Both the position numbers and the translations under genes were made by a program. A stretch of DNA of 64,000 bases. Source: CAIMWS01 sp964409245. Lineage in GTDB: Bacteria; Verrucomicrobiota; Verrucomicrobiia; Limisphaerales; UBA1319. The stretch covers positions 4,546 to 68,545 of the forward strand of contig CAYPCQ010000034.1 of assembly GCA_964409245.1 (NCBI GenBank). The letters are read 5' to 3'. The notes beneath the pieces were generated by a model that was not told where the DNA came from, ran no database searches, and was given only the letters and a program-made list of their open reading frames with translations. Each line of letters starts with the position of its first letter. Positions within the stretch are counted from its first letter, which is position 1. Positions 53,327 through 61,494 of the stretch are shown here, one piece after another.

Positions 53327-53420
53327 TGGCGGAGGCGAATTGGAGTCGAACCAACCTGCCCCCATTCGGGAGCACGGCAGTTTTGAAGACTGCGATGGTC
53401 ACCGGACCACTCTCACCTCC
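53327..53420 (-). tRNA. selC: Selenocysteine tRNA (anticodon TCA), CCA encoded
   Basis: 94 bases with all marks of tRNA-Sec. Acceptor stem of eight pairs: GGAGGTGA with TTCGCCTCC, followed by G and CCA. D arm with a six-pair stem (GTGGTC/GACCAT, one G-T) and a four-base CGGT loop. Anticodon stem GCAGT/ACTGC around loop CTTCAAA, giving anticodon TCA, which reads UGA. Long variable arm (TGCTCCC/GGGGGCA, four-base GAAT loop). T arm with TTCGACT loop. It implies that the organism inserts selenocysteine; selA, selB and selD are not in this window. A good promoter lies 45 bases upstream. Confidence 0.94.
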
Positions 53421-53464
53421 AGCCTTCGGTTGCCTTTACCGGCGAATCCATGAACTATGGTTAT

Positions 53465-53493
53465 TTCATACCCCGTCCGGATTGGCTGGTCAA
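53465..53493 (-). promoter_or_regulatory. Promoter of selC and perhaps GH38
   Basis: TTGACC (53493-53488), exactly 17 bases, TATGAA (53470-53465) on the minus strand; predicted start about 38 bases before the mature tRNA end. Confidence 0.6.
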
Positions 53494-53587
53494 CCGGGAT
53501 CTGGATTTTGCCGTCCCGGCACGGCGAGTATTTCCTCCCCAGCCTTCATTTCTCCCCCCGCAAAATATCCGGACGGCTCATAATGTC

Positions 53588-53616
53588 TTGCCACGCCCCG
53601 GCCGATGTTTGATAAA
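53588..53616 (+). promoter_or_regulatory. Possible promoter of propeller gene
   Basis: TTGCCA (53588-53593), 17-base spacer and GATAAA (53611-53616). If used, the transcript would start at or next to the ATG at 53623 and be nearly leaderless, which conflicts with the AAAAGG ribosome site in the same bases. Low certainty. Confidence 0.33.
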
Positions 53617-53622
53617 AGGCCC

Positions 53623-54585
53623 ATGAACGCAACTGTTACCTGGCGGGCGCTCCGCGCCACGCTGAATCTGTCGGCCTGTTTGATCGCCGTGACCGGCCTG
53701 GGCCAGGCCCCTGAAACCGTCACCCCGAAACCCATCCAGGAAGGCCAGGGCCATTTGTTTGCCTGCGCTGACTACTCCCAAGGCAAAGTCTTTATTGTCG
53801 GGCCGTCCGGCCAGGTGCAATGGGAATATCCCGCCCCCTCCTGCAATGAATTATGGGTGCTGCCCAGCGGGAACCTGCTGTTTACCACGGGCCACGGCGT
53901 CAAAGAAGTGACCCGCGAAAAAAAGGTCGTGTTCAATTATGAATCCAAAAGCGAAATCTATGCGTGCCAGCGTTTGCCCAACGGCAACACCTTCGTGGGC
54001 GAGTGCAACGCCGGGCGCTTGATTGAACTGACACCTGATGGCCACCTCGCCAAGGAAATCCGCTTGCTGCCCGAGGGCAAGGATGGCGGCCATGTTTACA
54101 TGCGCAACGCGCGCCAGCTGGCCAATGGCAATTACCTGGTGACCCACTATGGCGCGCAGATCGTGCGCGAATACGATGCCAGCGGCAAGGTGGTCCGGGA
54201 AATCCCCGCCGCCGGCGGCCCGCACAGCGTCATCCGCCTCCCCAACGGCAACACTTTGGTGGCCGTGGGCGACAACGGCCCTCAGGGCGGCCGGGTGTTT
54301 GAGGTGGATCCCGATGGCAAGGTGGTCTGGCAGGTCACCCGCGCCGAATTGCCCGGCATCACCCTCCAGTTCATGACCGGTCTCCAGCGCCTGCCTAATG
54401 GCAACACCGTGATTTCAAATTGGCTCGGCCACGGGCATTTCGGCACCGCCCCGCACCTGATCGAGCTCACCCCCGATAAAAAAGTGGTCTGGACCTTCTC
54501 CGATCACCGCACGATGCGCACCATTTCCACCATCCAGCTCCTGGACAAACCCGCCGACGTGATCAAAGGCGAAGTCTGGCATTAA
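53623..54585 (+). CDS. Secreted beta-propeller protein (PQQ/NHL-like repeats)
   Basis: 320 residues from the ATG at 53623 with a signal peptide (about 1-28); an in-frame ATG at 53605 is less likely. Six or more repeats of about 45 residues carry an LPNGNTLV core: LPSGNLLFTTG, LPNGNTFVGECNAG, LANGNYLVTHYGAQI, LPNGNTLVAVGDNGPQ and LPNGNTVISNWLGHG, each followed by an xExxPDGKVVW strand. This is a six-bladed propeller of the PQQ-like/arylsulfotransferase-like type. It carries no clear catalytic residues. A binding or scaffold role outside the cytoplasm is inferred. Confidence 0.82.
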   Translation: MNATVTWRALRATLNLSACLIAVTGLGQAPETVTPKPIQEGQGHLFACADYSQGKVFIVGPSGQVQWEYPAPSCNELWVLPSGNLLFTTGHGVKEVTREKKVVFNYESKSEIYACQRLPNGNTFVGECNAGRLIELTPDGHLAKEIRLLPEGKDGGHVYMRNARQLANGNYLVTHYGAQIVREYDASGKVVREIPAAGGPHSVIRLPNGNTLVAVGDNGPQGGRVFEVDPDGKVVWQVTRAELPGITLQFMTGLQRLPNGNTVISNWLGHGHFGTAPHLIELTPDKKVVWTFSDHRTMRTISTIQLLDKPADVIKGEVWH

Positions 54586-54684
54586 TCCATCGCAGGGTGG
54601 CCTTTCAAGGAATGCCGGGGCTTTAGGAACCGGCTTAAAAAGATTGCCTCCCCGGAGCCGATGGCCCAACAATAGACGCGCACT

Positions 54685-55428
54685 ATGAAAACATTAATGA
54701 CCTCGTTGCTGCTGGCCAGCATCATCGCCCCAACCTTCGCCGCGGAGAAAGACACCCGCTGTTTTGAAATGCGGATTTATTATGCCGCCCCCGGCAAACT
54801 GGACGACCTCCAAGCCCGGTTCCGGAACCACACCTTGAAACTGTTCGAGAAACACGGCATGACCAATCTCGGCTACTGGGTGCCGCTGGAGAATCCCGAA
54901 AACAAACTCATCTATCTGCTGGCTTATCCCAGCCGCGAAGCCCGCGAAAAGGCCTGGAAGGCTTTTGGCGCCGATCCCGCATGGCAGACCGCCTGGAAAG
55001 CCTCGGAAGCCAATGGCAAGCTGGTCACCAAAGCCGAGGTCAAGTTCCTGGCTGCCACCGATTATTCCCCTTATGTGAAGGCCTCCGCCCAGGATCCGGA
55101 GCGGTGCTTCGAGCTGCGCACCTATACCGCCGCCCCCGGCAAACTGGCTGATCTGAACAGCCGATTCCGCGACCACACCCTGGCTTTGTTTGCCAAGCAT
55201 GGCATGACCAGCGTGGGCTACTGGACACCCACGGAAAAAGGTTCCGAGAATACTTTGATCTACATCCTGGCCCACAAGAGCAAGGAGGCCGCCAAAGCGT
55301 CCTTCGATGCCTTCCGCGAAGACCCTGCGTGGGTGGCCGCCAAAAAGGCCTCCGAAACCAATGGCTCGCTGACCGCCAAGGTGGAGTCGGTCTTTATGAA
55401 GCCCACGGATTACTCACCGGCCAAATAA
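54685..55428 (+). CDS. Secreted double NIPSNAP-domain protein
   Basis: 247 residues with a signal peptide (about 1-20, ending TFAAE). Two copies of a NIPSNAP (dimeric ferredoxin-like) domain, about 25-130 and 135-245, show as parallel blocks: RCFEMRIYYAAPGKLDDL and RCFELRTYTAAPGKLADL, then KHGMTNLGYW and KHGMTSVGYW, and EVKFLAATDYSP and ESVFMKPTDYSP. Domains of this type usually pair; here the pair is in one chain. The function of bacterial NIPSNAP proteins is unknown. A short 47-base gap leads to ndk. Confidence 0.87.
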   Translation: MKTLMTSLLLASIIAPTFAAEKDTRCFEMRIYYAAPGKLDDLQARFRNHTLKLFEKHGMTNLGYWVPLENPENKLIYLLAYPSREAREKAWKAFGADPAWQTAWKASEANGKLVTKAEVKFLAATDYSPYVKASAQDPERCFELRTYTAAPGKLADLNSRFRDHTLALFAKHGMTSVGYWTPTEKGSENTLIYILAHKSKEAAKASFDAFREDPAWVAAKKASETNGSLTAKVESVFMKPTDYSPAK

Positions 55429-55475
55429 CCGGCAGATCGGCAGATCCCATACGCTCAGGATTATTCGCGCATTTC

Positions 55476-55925
55476 ATGGAAGAAACGCTCGTGCTTCTGA
55501 AATTCGACGCCTTGGAGCGTGGGCTGTCCGGCACCATTCTGGAACGTTATGAGGAGGCCGGTTTCCGCGTGGCAAATGCCCGCTGGCTCCGGCCTCCCCG
55601 CTCCCTTTGGGAGGAACATTACGCCGATTTGAAAAGCCGCAACCTGGCGGCTTTTGATCGCACCACCCAATGCCTGGCCGACAAACCGGTCCTGGCCGTC
55701 ATCCTCAACGGCCGCAACGCGGTTCAGAAAATCCGCCAGCTCAACGGCCCCACTGATCCCCTGCAAGCCCCGCCGGGGACCATCCGGGGCGATTTCAGTT
55801 CCGATAGCATTACCGGCGCCAACCAGGAAAATCGTGCCACTTTCAACCTGGTTCATGCCGCCGATTCCCTGGCGTCCGCCCAAAGGGAAATCGCCTTGTG
55901 GTTTCGCGGCATGGTTCAGGCTTGA
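55476..55925 (+). CDS. ndk: Nucleoside diphosphate kinase
   Basis: 149 residues from the ATG at 55476 (MEETLVLLKFDALERG); the upstream in-frame codons overlap the NIPSNAP gene. Family blocks: LVLLKFDALERGLSGTILER, AVILNGRNAVQKIRQLNGPT, GTIRGDF and the active-site stretch NLVHAADS with the phospho-His. The usual NxxHGSDS is changed to NLVHAADS, with the His, Asp and Ser kept. It balances NTP pools by phosphate transfer from ATP. Confidence 0.93.
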   Translation: MEETLVLLKFDALERGLSGTILERYEEAGFRVANARWLRPPRSLWEEHYADLKSRNLAAFDRTTQCLADKPVLAVILNGRNAVQKIRQLNGPTDPLQAPPGTIRGDFSSDSITGANQENRATFNLVHAADSLASAQREIALWFRGMVQA

Positions 55926-55960
55926 AATCAGCGCCATCCGGGGCAACTTTATCCCTCAAG

Positions 55961-56386
55961 ATGCTGCAACGGTTTAGAGCTTGCCTGGGCATAACCATGT
56001 GGTTGTGGGCGCTGGCCGGCCTGGCCCAGATCGATCCTGAAAAACGGAGTCTGGGTGGAATGATGCCCATGGCTTCGGAATCTCCTTTGAACCTTCCCGG
56101 TTATTATTTCCAGGACCAATACCTGCTGCCTTTGGACCAGCCCGGCAGCTGGAATTCCAGCGTGGGTGAGGGCATTTGCTACCGCCCGCCTTCCAGGGCC
56201 TGGAAGGTGATGCTGGGCTATGGCTGCGGCATCAACGCCATCCGTGGGCAGGACCGGGGAGCCAGTGAGCTTGGCTGCGTGGCCCCATATGATCTGGAAG
56301 CTCACCACCGCTCCCGCCAGGAAGCGGAAAACCCAGCCCTGGACCCTCTCAACTTACGCGGTTTTAATCGGCTCTTGCGCCGCTGA
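55961..56386 (+). CDS. Small secreted protein of unknown function
   Basis: 141 residues from the ATG at 55961. Hydrophobic residues 8-22 (ending GLAQ) form a signal peptide. The mature part is Gly/Tyr/Pro-rich (LPGYYFQDQYLLPLDQPGSW, GYGCGINAIRGQDRGASELG), compatible with a small beta-rich outer-surface or lipid-binding domain. I do not recognise a family. It lies between ndk and the aldolase gene, 11 bases before the latter. Confidence 0.6.
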   Translation: MLQRFRACLGITMWLWALAGLAQIDPEKRSLGGMMPMASESPLNLPGYYFQDQYLLPLDQPGSWNSSVGEGICYRPPSRAWKVMLGYGCGINAIRGQDRGASELGCVAPYDLEAHHRSRQEAENPALDPLNLRGFNRLLRR

Positions 56387-56397
56387 CCATCCCTTTT

Positions 56398-57441
56398 ATG
56401 AACGCACCCAACCACCGCCGGCAATTTGCCAGTGACAATTACTCCGGGGTTTGCCCCGAAGCCTGGAGCGCCCTCGAAGAAGCCAACCGCGGCCACGTCC
56501 CCAGCTATGGCGACGATCCCTGGACCAGCCAGGCCGCGGACCTGATCCGCGAAACTTTTGAAATCCAGTGCGAGGTCTTCTTTGTGTTCAATGGCACCGC
56601 CGCCAACTCCCTCGCCCTCGCCTCCCTTTGCCAGTCTTACCACAGCATTCTTTGCCACGAAACCGCCCACGCTGAAACGGACGAATGCGGCGCGCCGGAA
56701 TTTTTCAGCAACGGCACCAAGGTTTTGCTGCTTCCCGGCCCGGATGGCAAGCTCGATCCCCTCGCCATCGACCGCATGGTCAAGCGCCGGAGCGATATCC
56801 ATTATCCCAAGCCCAAGGTCCTGAGCCTCACTCAGGCTACCGAACTGGGCACGGTTTATTCCCGGGAAGAGTTGCAGACCATCCGCCATCAGGCGCAACA
56901 ATCAAACCTGCGCATTCATATGGATGGCGCCCGTTTCGCCAATGGCGTGGCCGCCTTGGGCGCGAAACCCCGTGAAACCAGCTGGGAGGCGGGAGTGGAC
57001 GCCCTTTGCCTGGGCGGCACCAAGAACGGCTCGCTCGTAGGCGAAGCGGTGATCTTCTTCAACCTGGCGCTGGCGGAGGAGTTCGACTATCGCTGCAAGC
57101 AAGCCGGCCAGCTGGCGTCCAAAATGCGGTTTCTGGCCGCGCCTTGGGTTGGCCTGTTGAAAAATGGCGCCTGGCTCAAATATGCCGCTCAGGCCAATCG
57201 CATGGCCGCCTGCCTGGCGGAATCCATCCGGCAAATGCACGAATTGAAAATCCTGTTCCCCACCCAGGCCAATTCGGTCTTTGTGCAAATCCCCGAACGG
57301 GCCATCGCCCGGCTGCGCGAGAAAGGCTGGCTTTTCTACACCTTCATCGGCCAGGGCGGCTGCCGGTTCATGTGTTCCTGGGATACCACGGAAGAGGATG
57401 TCCGCCAATTGGTGGCCGACCTCAAACAATGCCTCACTTGA
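56398..57441 (+). CDS. ltaE: Low-specificity threonine aldolase
   Basis: 347 residues, PLP-dependent fold type I. FASDNYSGVCPEAW (about 10), YGDDPWTSQAADLI, FNGTAANSLAL (about 63, PLP phosphate), HETAHAETDECGAPEF, HMDGARFANGVAALG (about 173, PLP Asp) and CLGGTKNGSLVGEA (about 203, PLP Lys) are intact. It splits L-threonine to glycine and acetaldehyde, with allo-threonine and phenylserine as further substrates. The gene symbol rests on family membership; bacterial names vary (ltaE, glyA-like). Confidence 0.9.
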   Translation: MNAPNHRRQFASDNYSGVCPEAWSALEEANRGHVPSYGDDPWTSQAADLIRETFEIQCEVFFVFNGTAANSLALASLCQSYHSILCHETAHAETDECGAPEFFSNGTKVLLLPGPDGKLDPLAIDRMVKRRSDIHYPKPKVLSLTQATELGTVYSREELQTIRHQAQQSNLRIHMDGARFANGVAALGAKPRETSWEAGVDALCLGGTKNGSLVGEAVIFFNLALAEEFDYRCKQAGQLASKMRFLAAPWVGLLKNGAWLKYAAQANRMAACLAESIRQMHELKILFPTQANSVFVQIPERAIARLREKGWLFYTFIGQGGCRFMCSWDTTEEDVRQLVADLKQCLT

Positions 57442-57512
57442 TTTTATTTGACGCCCGCCTTTAATGCCGTTTAGTTCTACCTTTGTAAAATAGATCATTA
57501 ACTACGAACCTG

Positions 57513-58133
57513 ATGAAGACCATGAAAAATATTTTTGCCGGCTTGATCGTCTATGCCGCTTTAAGCGTGCTGGGAATGGCTCAATCTCAAACCACGAACA
57601 CTGCCTCAGCCAAACCGCTGACTGGCAATCCCGCTGCCGATCCCAAAACCAAACTGACCGGTTCCGCTGCGGCTAAAACCAACTCGGCCTACAACTATAC
57701 CGACTCGAAGGGCAGATATTCCGGTTCCACCACCCCGAAGACCGGCGGTGGCGCCAACTTCACCGATTCCAAAGGCAAGTATTCCGGCTCGGCCACCCCC
57801 AAAACCGGTGGCGGCGCCAACTACACGGACTCCAAAGGAAAATACTCAGGTTCCAGCACCCCGAAGACCGGCGGTGGCGCTAACTTCACCGATTCCAAAG
57901 GCAAGTATTCCGGTTCGGCCACCCCTAAAACCGGTGGCGGCGCCAACTACACAGACTCCAAGGGCAAATACTCCGGCTCCAGCACTCCGAAAACTGGCGG
58001 CGGCAACACCTACACGGATTCCAAAGGCAAGTATTCCGGTTCCGCCACACTCAAAGGCGGCACCGGCAATGCGGCTCCCGCCTCGAGCTTGAAAAACACC
58101 AACTCCACGGCGGTCAAGGCCACCAAGGAGTAG
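57513..58133 (+). CDS. Secreted protein made of six 21-residue repeats
   Basis: 206 residues with a signal peptide (about 1-24, ending GMAQ). After a Thr/Ala/Lys-rich spacer, six units of 21 residues (61-186) follow the pattern N-[YF]-T-D-S-K-G-K-Y-S-G-S-x-T-P-K-T-G-G-G-A. Units 2 and 4 are alike (NF...SA), and units 3 and 5 (NY...SS), so the repeat grew by copying pairs. The motif resembles the YRDxxGRxxGTAT repeats of other bacterial secreted proteins. A beta-strand fibre or surface-binding role is inferred; no function is known to me. Confidence 0.85.
   Translation: MKTMKNIFAGLIVYAALSVLGMAQSQTTNTASAKPLTGNPAADPKTKLTGSAAAKTNSAYNYTDSKGRYSGSTTPKTGGGANFTDSKGKYSGSATPKTGGGANYTDSKGKYSGSSTPKTGGGANFTDSKGKYSGSATPKTGGGANYTDSKGKYSGSSTPKTGGGNTYTDSKGKYSGSATLKGGTGNAAPASSLKNTNSTAVKATKE
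57693..58070 (+). repeat. Six tandem 63-bp repeats with 126-bp higher order
   Basis: Units start at 57693, 57756, 57819, 57882, 57945 and 58008. Units 2 and 4 differ by about two silent changes; 3 and 5 by several silent ones. Almost all differences are at third codon positions, so the protein sequence is held while the DNA drifts. Confidence 0.9.
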
Positions 58134-58155
58134 TCCTTCCAGCTTATAATTTGAA

Positions 58156-59184
58156 TCAGATCAAGCGCTCGGCGATTTGCATAAAACATTTCGCCGGTGC
58201 GCTTGGGGGATCGGCACATACCACCGGGATTCCCTGGTCGCCCCCAATCCGGATCGCGGTGAAAATGGGGATTTCGCCCAGGAATGGGATCTGTTGCCGG
58301 GCAGCCTCCTCCCGGCCGCCGCCGTGCCCGAATATCTCCACCCGCTGCCCCCCGGGAGCCTCGAAATAGCTCATGTTTTCCACCAGGCCCAGGATGGGCA
58401 CATTCAGCTTGGTGAACATGTTGATCCCTTTCCGCACCACTCCCAGCGAAGCTTCCTGCGGAGTGGTCACCACCACCCCACCATCCAGCGGCACCGTCTG
58501 GCAGAGCGTCAGTTGAGCGTCCCCGGTTCCGGGCGGCAGATCCACCAGCAGGTAATCCAATTCCCCCCAGGCTACGGACCCAAGAAACTGCTGGATGGCG
58601 TTGACAATCATCGGCCCGCGCCAGATCACCGGCGTGTCGCCGTCGAGCAGGAATCCGATGCTCATCAGCTTTACCCCGTAATTGACCAGGGGCACCATCT
58701 TCTCATCCTGAGAAATCGCAGGCCGCTGGTTCACTCCCATCATCAGCGGAATGCTGGGGCCGTAGATATCGCAATCCAGCAAGCCGGTTGCCTTGCCCAA
58801 CCGGGCCAGGGCGCAGGCCAGATTCACCGCTACCGTCGATTTCCCCACGCCGCCTTTGCCGCTGGCCACCGCGATGATTCGTTTTACACCCGCCACCCGG
58901 TTTTGGTTCGCCCAGGGATGGGGCCCATGCGCGGCCTGCCCGGCGGGCGCCAGCGACTCGATCCTCACCTCCACCACCCCCGGCAGGGCCTTCAGCGCCG
59001 CCGTCGCTTCTTCCTGGATTTGCCGCACCGCCTCCGGCTTGGCCTTGGACAAATCCAAGGCAATCTCCACCGTCCCCTCGCGATACTCCGCCTTCTTCAA
59101 CAATCCAAAGGAAATAATGTCCCGGGAAAAACCGGGATACTTTACGGCCTTGAGCGCCTGCTTGATCGATTCTTCGGTAACCAT
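58156..59184 (-). CDS. mrp: Mrp/NBP35-type Fe-S cluster carrier ATPase, lacking CxxC
   Basis: 342 residues. An N-terminal MIP18-like domain (about 1-80), then a P-loop IAVASGKGGVGKSTVAVNLA (about 108) with the deviant Walker A Lys, LLDCDIYGPSIPLMMG, LLVDLPPGTGDAQLTL and TTPQEASLGVVRKGINMF. The family passes Fe-S clusters to target enzymes. Most members have a CPxC pair right after ENMSYF; here it reads ENMSYFEAPGGQRVEIFG, without Cys, so the usual cluster ligands are missing. It may use other residues or have another role in Fe-S or metal handling. The repeat protein converges on it with a 22-base gap. Confidence 0.9.
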   Translation of the reverse strand: MVTEESIKQALKAVKYPGFSRDIISFGLLKKAEYREGTVEIALDLSKAKPEAVRQIQEEATAALKALPGVVEVRIESLAPAGQAAHGPHPWANQNRVAGVKRIIAVASGKGGVGKSTVAVNLACALARLGKATGLLDCDIYGPSIPLMMGVNQRPAISQDEKMVPLVNYGVKLMSIGFLLDGDTPVIWRGPMIVNAIQQFLGSVAWGELDYLLVDLPPGTGDAQLTLCQTVPLDGGVVVTTPQEASLGVVRKGINMFTKLNVPILGLVENMSYFEAPGGQRVEIFGHGGGREEAARQQIPFLGEIPIFTAIRIGGDQGIPVVCADPPSAPAKCFMQIAERLI

Positions 59185-59397
59185 GTCTTTTAGTTTCTTT
59201 GCTGCATAAACCCATTCCAGGCAGCGGCCTTAATCTTGGTCTAAAATACCCGTTCGTCAAATCAGGAGAGTTCCCCTGACCCGGCTGGCCGCTTGGCACC
59301 TCCGCAGCCATCCGCCCAGGCTGCAAGCTCAGAATCCAGCGGGAAATATTTTTTGAGTTGAATAGCGTATAATAGGGTTAAACAACCTTTAAAAGAG

Positions 59398-61431
59398 TTA
59401 AGGGACATCCACACTTACGGTTCCAGATTGGTTCACCACCACAAATTGGCTGCTGCCAATATAAACCAATTCGATGGAGGATCCGGTGGTTCCACCCTCC
59501 AAGTTGCCAGTGATTCCCGTGGCGGTATCAGCGCTGCCGTTCACACCGAGAATCTGCTGGCCCGCAGCTTGCGCGATCCGCCAGCCACTGCCCCCATTCT
59601 TGCCCACCACCCGGAGGACATCGCCCACCGCTGGTGAAGCCGGCAGGGTGATGGTTAATTTAACCGATCCGGCGGCAATGTATCCATTATTAGCAACGGC
59701 TTGGAGGGCGGTTGTGCCATCGGTTTTCACGGTCCAAGGCAGATTGGCGGCGCCCCAGGAGACAGTTGGCGCAGTAGAATGTCCATCGGACTTTAAGACC
59801 ATGCCAGTTTTGCCAGCTTGCGAAGGCAGCAAGTTATTCAATGCATCTGCGGCATTATCCGCATCGGTCCCACCACGCTCTAAAGGCAATTTCCCTGAGG
59901 CAATGGTTCCAGCATCCAAGTTGGCCAATCCTGAGCCATCGCCGTAAATCCAGCCGTAAACCATCAAATCACCTTGCACCGATATGTCTTCGATCACGGT
60001 GAGGTTGGTGACCGTTATATAACCGGCTTCAAATCCCACCAAATTATCTCGTTTGACCAGCGTGCCAGGGTCAGCCAAGCTCGTGGCGTCCCCGGTGTCT
60101 GCCACGCTGGCAATTATTTCGCTGGCGGTCACTCCGGCGGTGGCTCCCCCCACATAATCAACCACCGTGTCCGTTTGGGTGCCGGACACATCCCCAACCA
60201 GTGTGCCGGTAAAATCAACCGCTTCATTGGCGGTGGCAGCATTTCCATTCAGAGTAGCCGTGATGATCGCGGCCGCAAAATTACCGCTGGCATCGCGCTT
60301 GACCAGCGTTGAAAAGGTGCCTGCATCCGTAGCGTTATTTGCCAGCAATGCGCCAGCTGCGACATTTGCGGCGGTTTGCCCGCCCACATTGGCGGCCGTG
60401 GCCGCAGCCACAAGGGTCAAACCTGAGCCATCGCCGGTGAACTTGCCCGTATTACTTACACTAGCCTTCACGGTGGCCGCCGAATCCTGCCATTCCTGGA
60501 GATTTGCCGTCTGGCTTTCTCCACCTTGAATGACCAGCGGTTTTTTGGTGGCAGCCGAGGAGCTGAAAATAACCTCGGCATTTTCATCATCTTCATGGGG
60601 TGCTGGAGCGGTGGTCAAAGGATCAATTCCATTACCCAGCACGGGCTGCCGGCTGGTCCCCAGGGTGGCGGCCCCCGTGCCGCCATTGGCAACCTCAATG
60701 ATGCCTGTGACATTGCCCGCCAGGGTCGCGGTCTCGGCATTGCCAGTTATATCACCCACCAAGTCGGCGGTGATGATCCGGGCGAAAAAATCGCCAGCGG
60801 CATCGCGCTTGACCAAGGTGCTCACGGTGTTTTCATCCGTTGCACCTTGAGTGGCCTCCACACTGGCGGCTACGGACGAGGCAGATTGGCCAGCCACTTG
60901 CTCCACGGTGATCCAAGCCGAAGCGCCGTCGCTGGAAACATCCCCTCCAAATACCGGGATGGCTGATTCTGGCAGGGAGCCAACCAGGCTCGCCGCCGGA
61001 ACCGCCACCAAGCCGGAACCGTCGCCTATGAATCCCGAGGCGGTTAGCAAACCGTCGGCATCAAGGGTCATCAAAGAGGTTCCGTCGCTTTTATTGAAGG
61101 CGAGGCCAGTGTTGGCACTGCGCGCAAGAATGGTATCGGTGGCCAGCGTCATGGCCACCATCCGCAACAAAAAGTCCGTATCCGTGATATCCGTGCCGCC
61201 CACATCCTTTTTGCCGACTAGCTGGCCGAGCGGCACCGCCAGGGTCAGGTTGTTGGTTTGGTAATACTTTTCGGTGGTGGCGGCATCTTTATACACTTGA
61301 TAAGAAATGGAGCCCATTTTTTCGATGTAATACCCACTCAACGAAATGCCTTGGTCGAAAGTTTTTTGGGCCTGGGCAAAAACGCCGGAAAGGAGCAGGG
61401 CACACAGCGCCGGGGAAATTTTTTTCGTCAT
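59398..61431 (-). CDS. Secreted tail-fibre-like repeat protein
   Basis: 677 residues with a signal peptide (about 1-22, ending AQAQ). The mature chain is Ala/Gly/Thr-rich, with three GDGSGL boxes (about 137, 333 and 497), three TLVKRD boxes (about 208, 373 and 455), GNAETATLAGNVTG, EVANGGTGAATLG and LERGGTDADNAADALNNL. These are features of phage tail-fibre and collar proteins, which form trimeric beta-helical stalks. No phage gene lies near. It follows the PEP-CTERM fusion gene by 63 bases in the same direction, so a two-gene surface-structure unit is likely. Confidence 0.78.
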   Translation of the reverse strand: MTKKISPALCALLLSGVFAQAQKTFDQGISLSGYYIEKMGSISYQVYKDAATTEKYYQTNNLTLAVPLGQLVGKKDVGGTDITDTDFLLRMVAMTLATDTILARSANTGLAFNKSDGTSLMTLDADGLLTASGFIGDGSGLVAVPAASLVGSLPESAIPVFGGDVSSDGASAWITVEQVAGQSASSVAASVEATQGATDENTVSTLVKRDAAGDFFARIITADLVGDITGNAETATLAGNVTGIIEVANGGTGAATLGTSRQPVLGNGIDPLTTAPAPHEDDENAEVIFSSSAATKKPLVIQGGESQTANLQEWQDSAATVKASVSNTGKFTGDGSGLTLVAAATAANVGGQTAANVAAGALLANNATDAGTFSTLVKRDASGNFAAAIITATLNGNAATANEAVDFTGTLVGDVSGTQTDTVVDYVGGATAGVTASEIIASVADTGDATSLADPGTLVKRDNLVGFEAGYITVTNLTVIEDISVQGDLMVYGWIYGDGSGLANLDAGTIASGKLPLERGGTDADNAADALNNLLPSQAGKTGMVLKSDGHSTAPTVSWGAANLPWTVKTDGTTALQAVANNGYIAAGSVKLTITLPASPAVGDVLRVVGKNGGSGWRIAQAAGQQILGVNGSADTATGITGNLEGGTTGSSIELVYIGSSQFVVVNQSGTVSVDVP

Positions 61432-61494
61432 ATAAACTCTAAAGGCGGGCTATTTGTTTCATTCACTACTGACTGGGAAGGGACCTGGGGGCGT

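Noticed and set aside
57693..58070. Regular 63-base repeats as a possible CRISPR array
   Set aside because: No unique spacers; the units are contiguous, in frame and encode a constrained protein repeat.
59368..59373. Perfect TATAAT on the plus strand in the gap after mrp
   Set aside because: No matching -35 at proper spacing and no plus-strand gene downstream to the window end.
59398..61431. Prophage tail region
   Set aside because: The protein has tail-fibre-like repeats but also a signal peptide, and no capsid, terminase, lysis or integrase gene is near.
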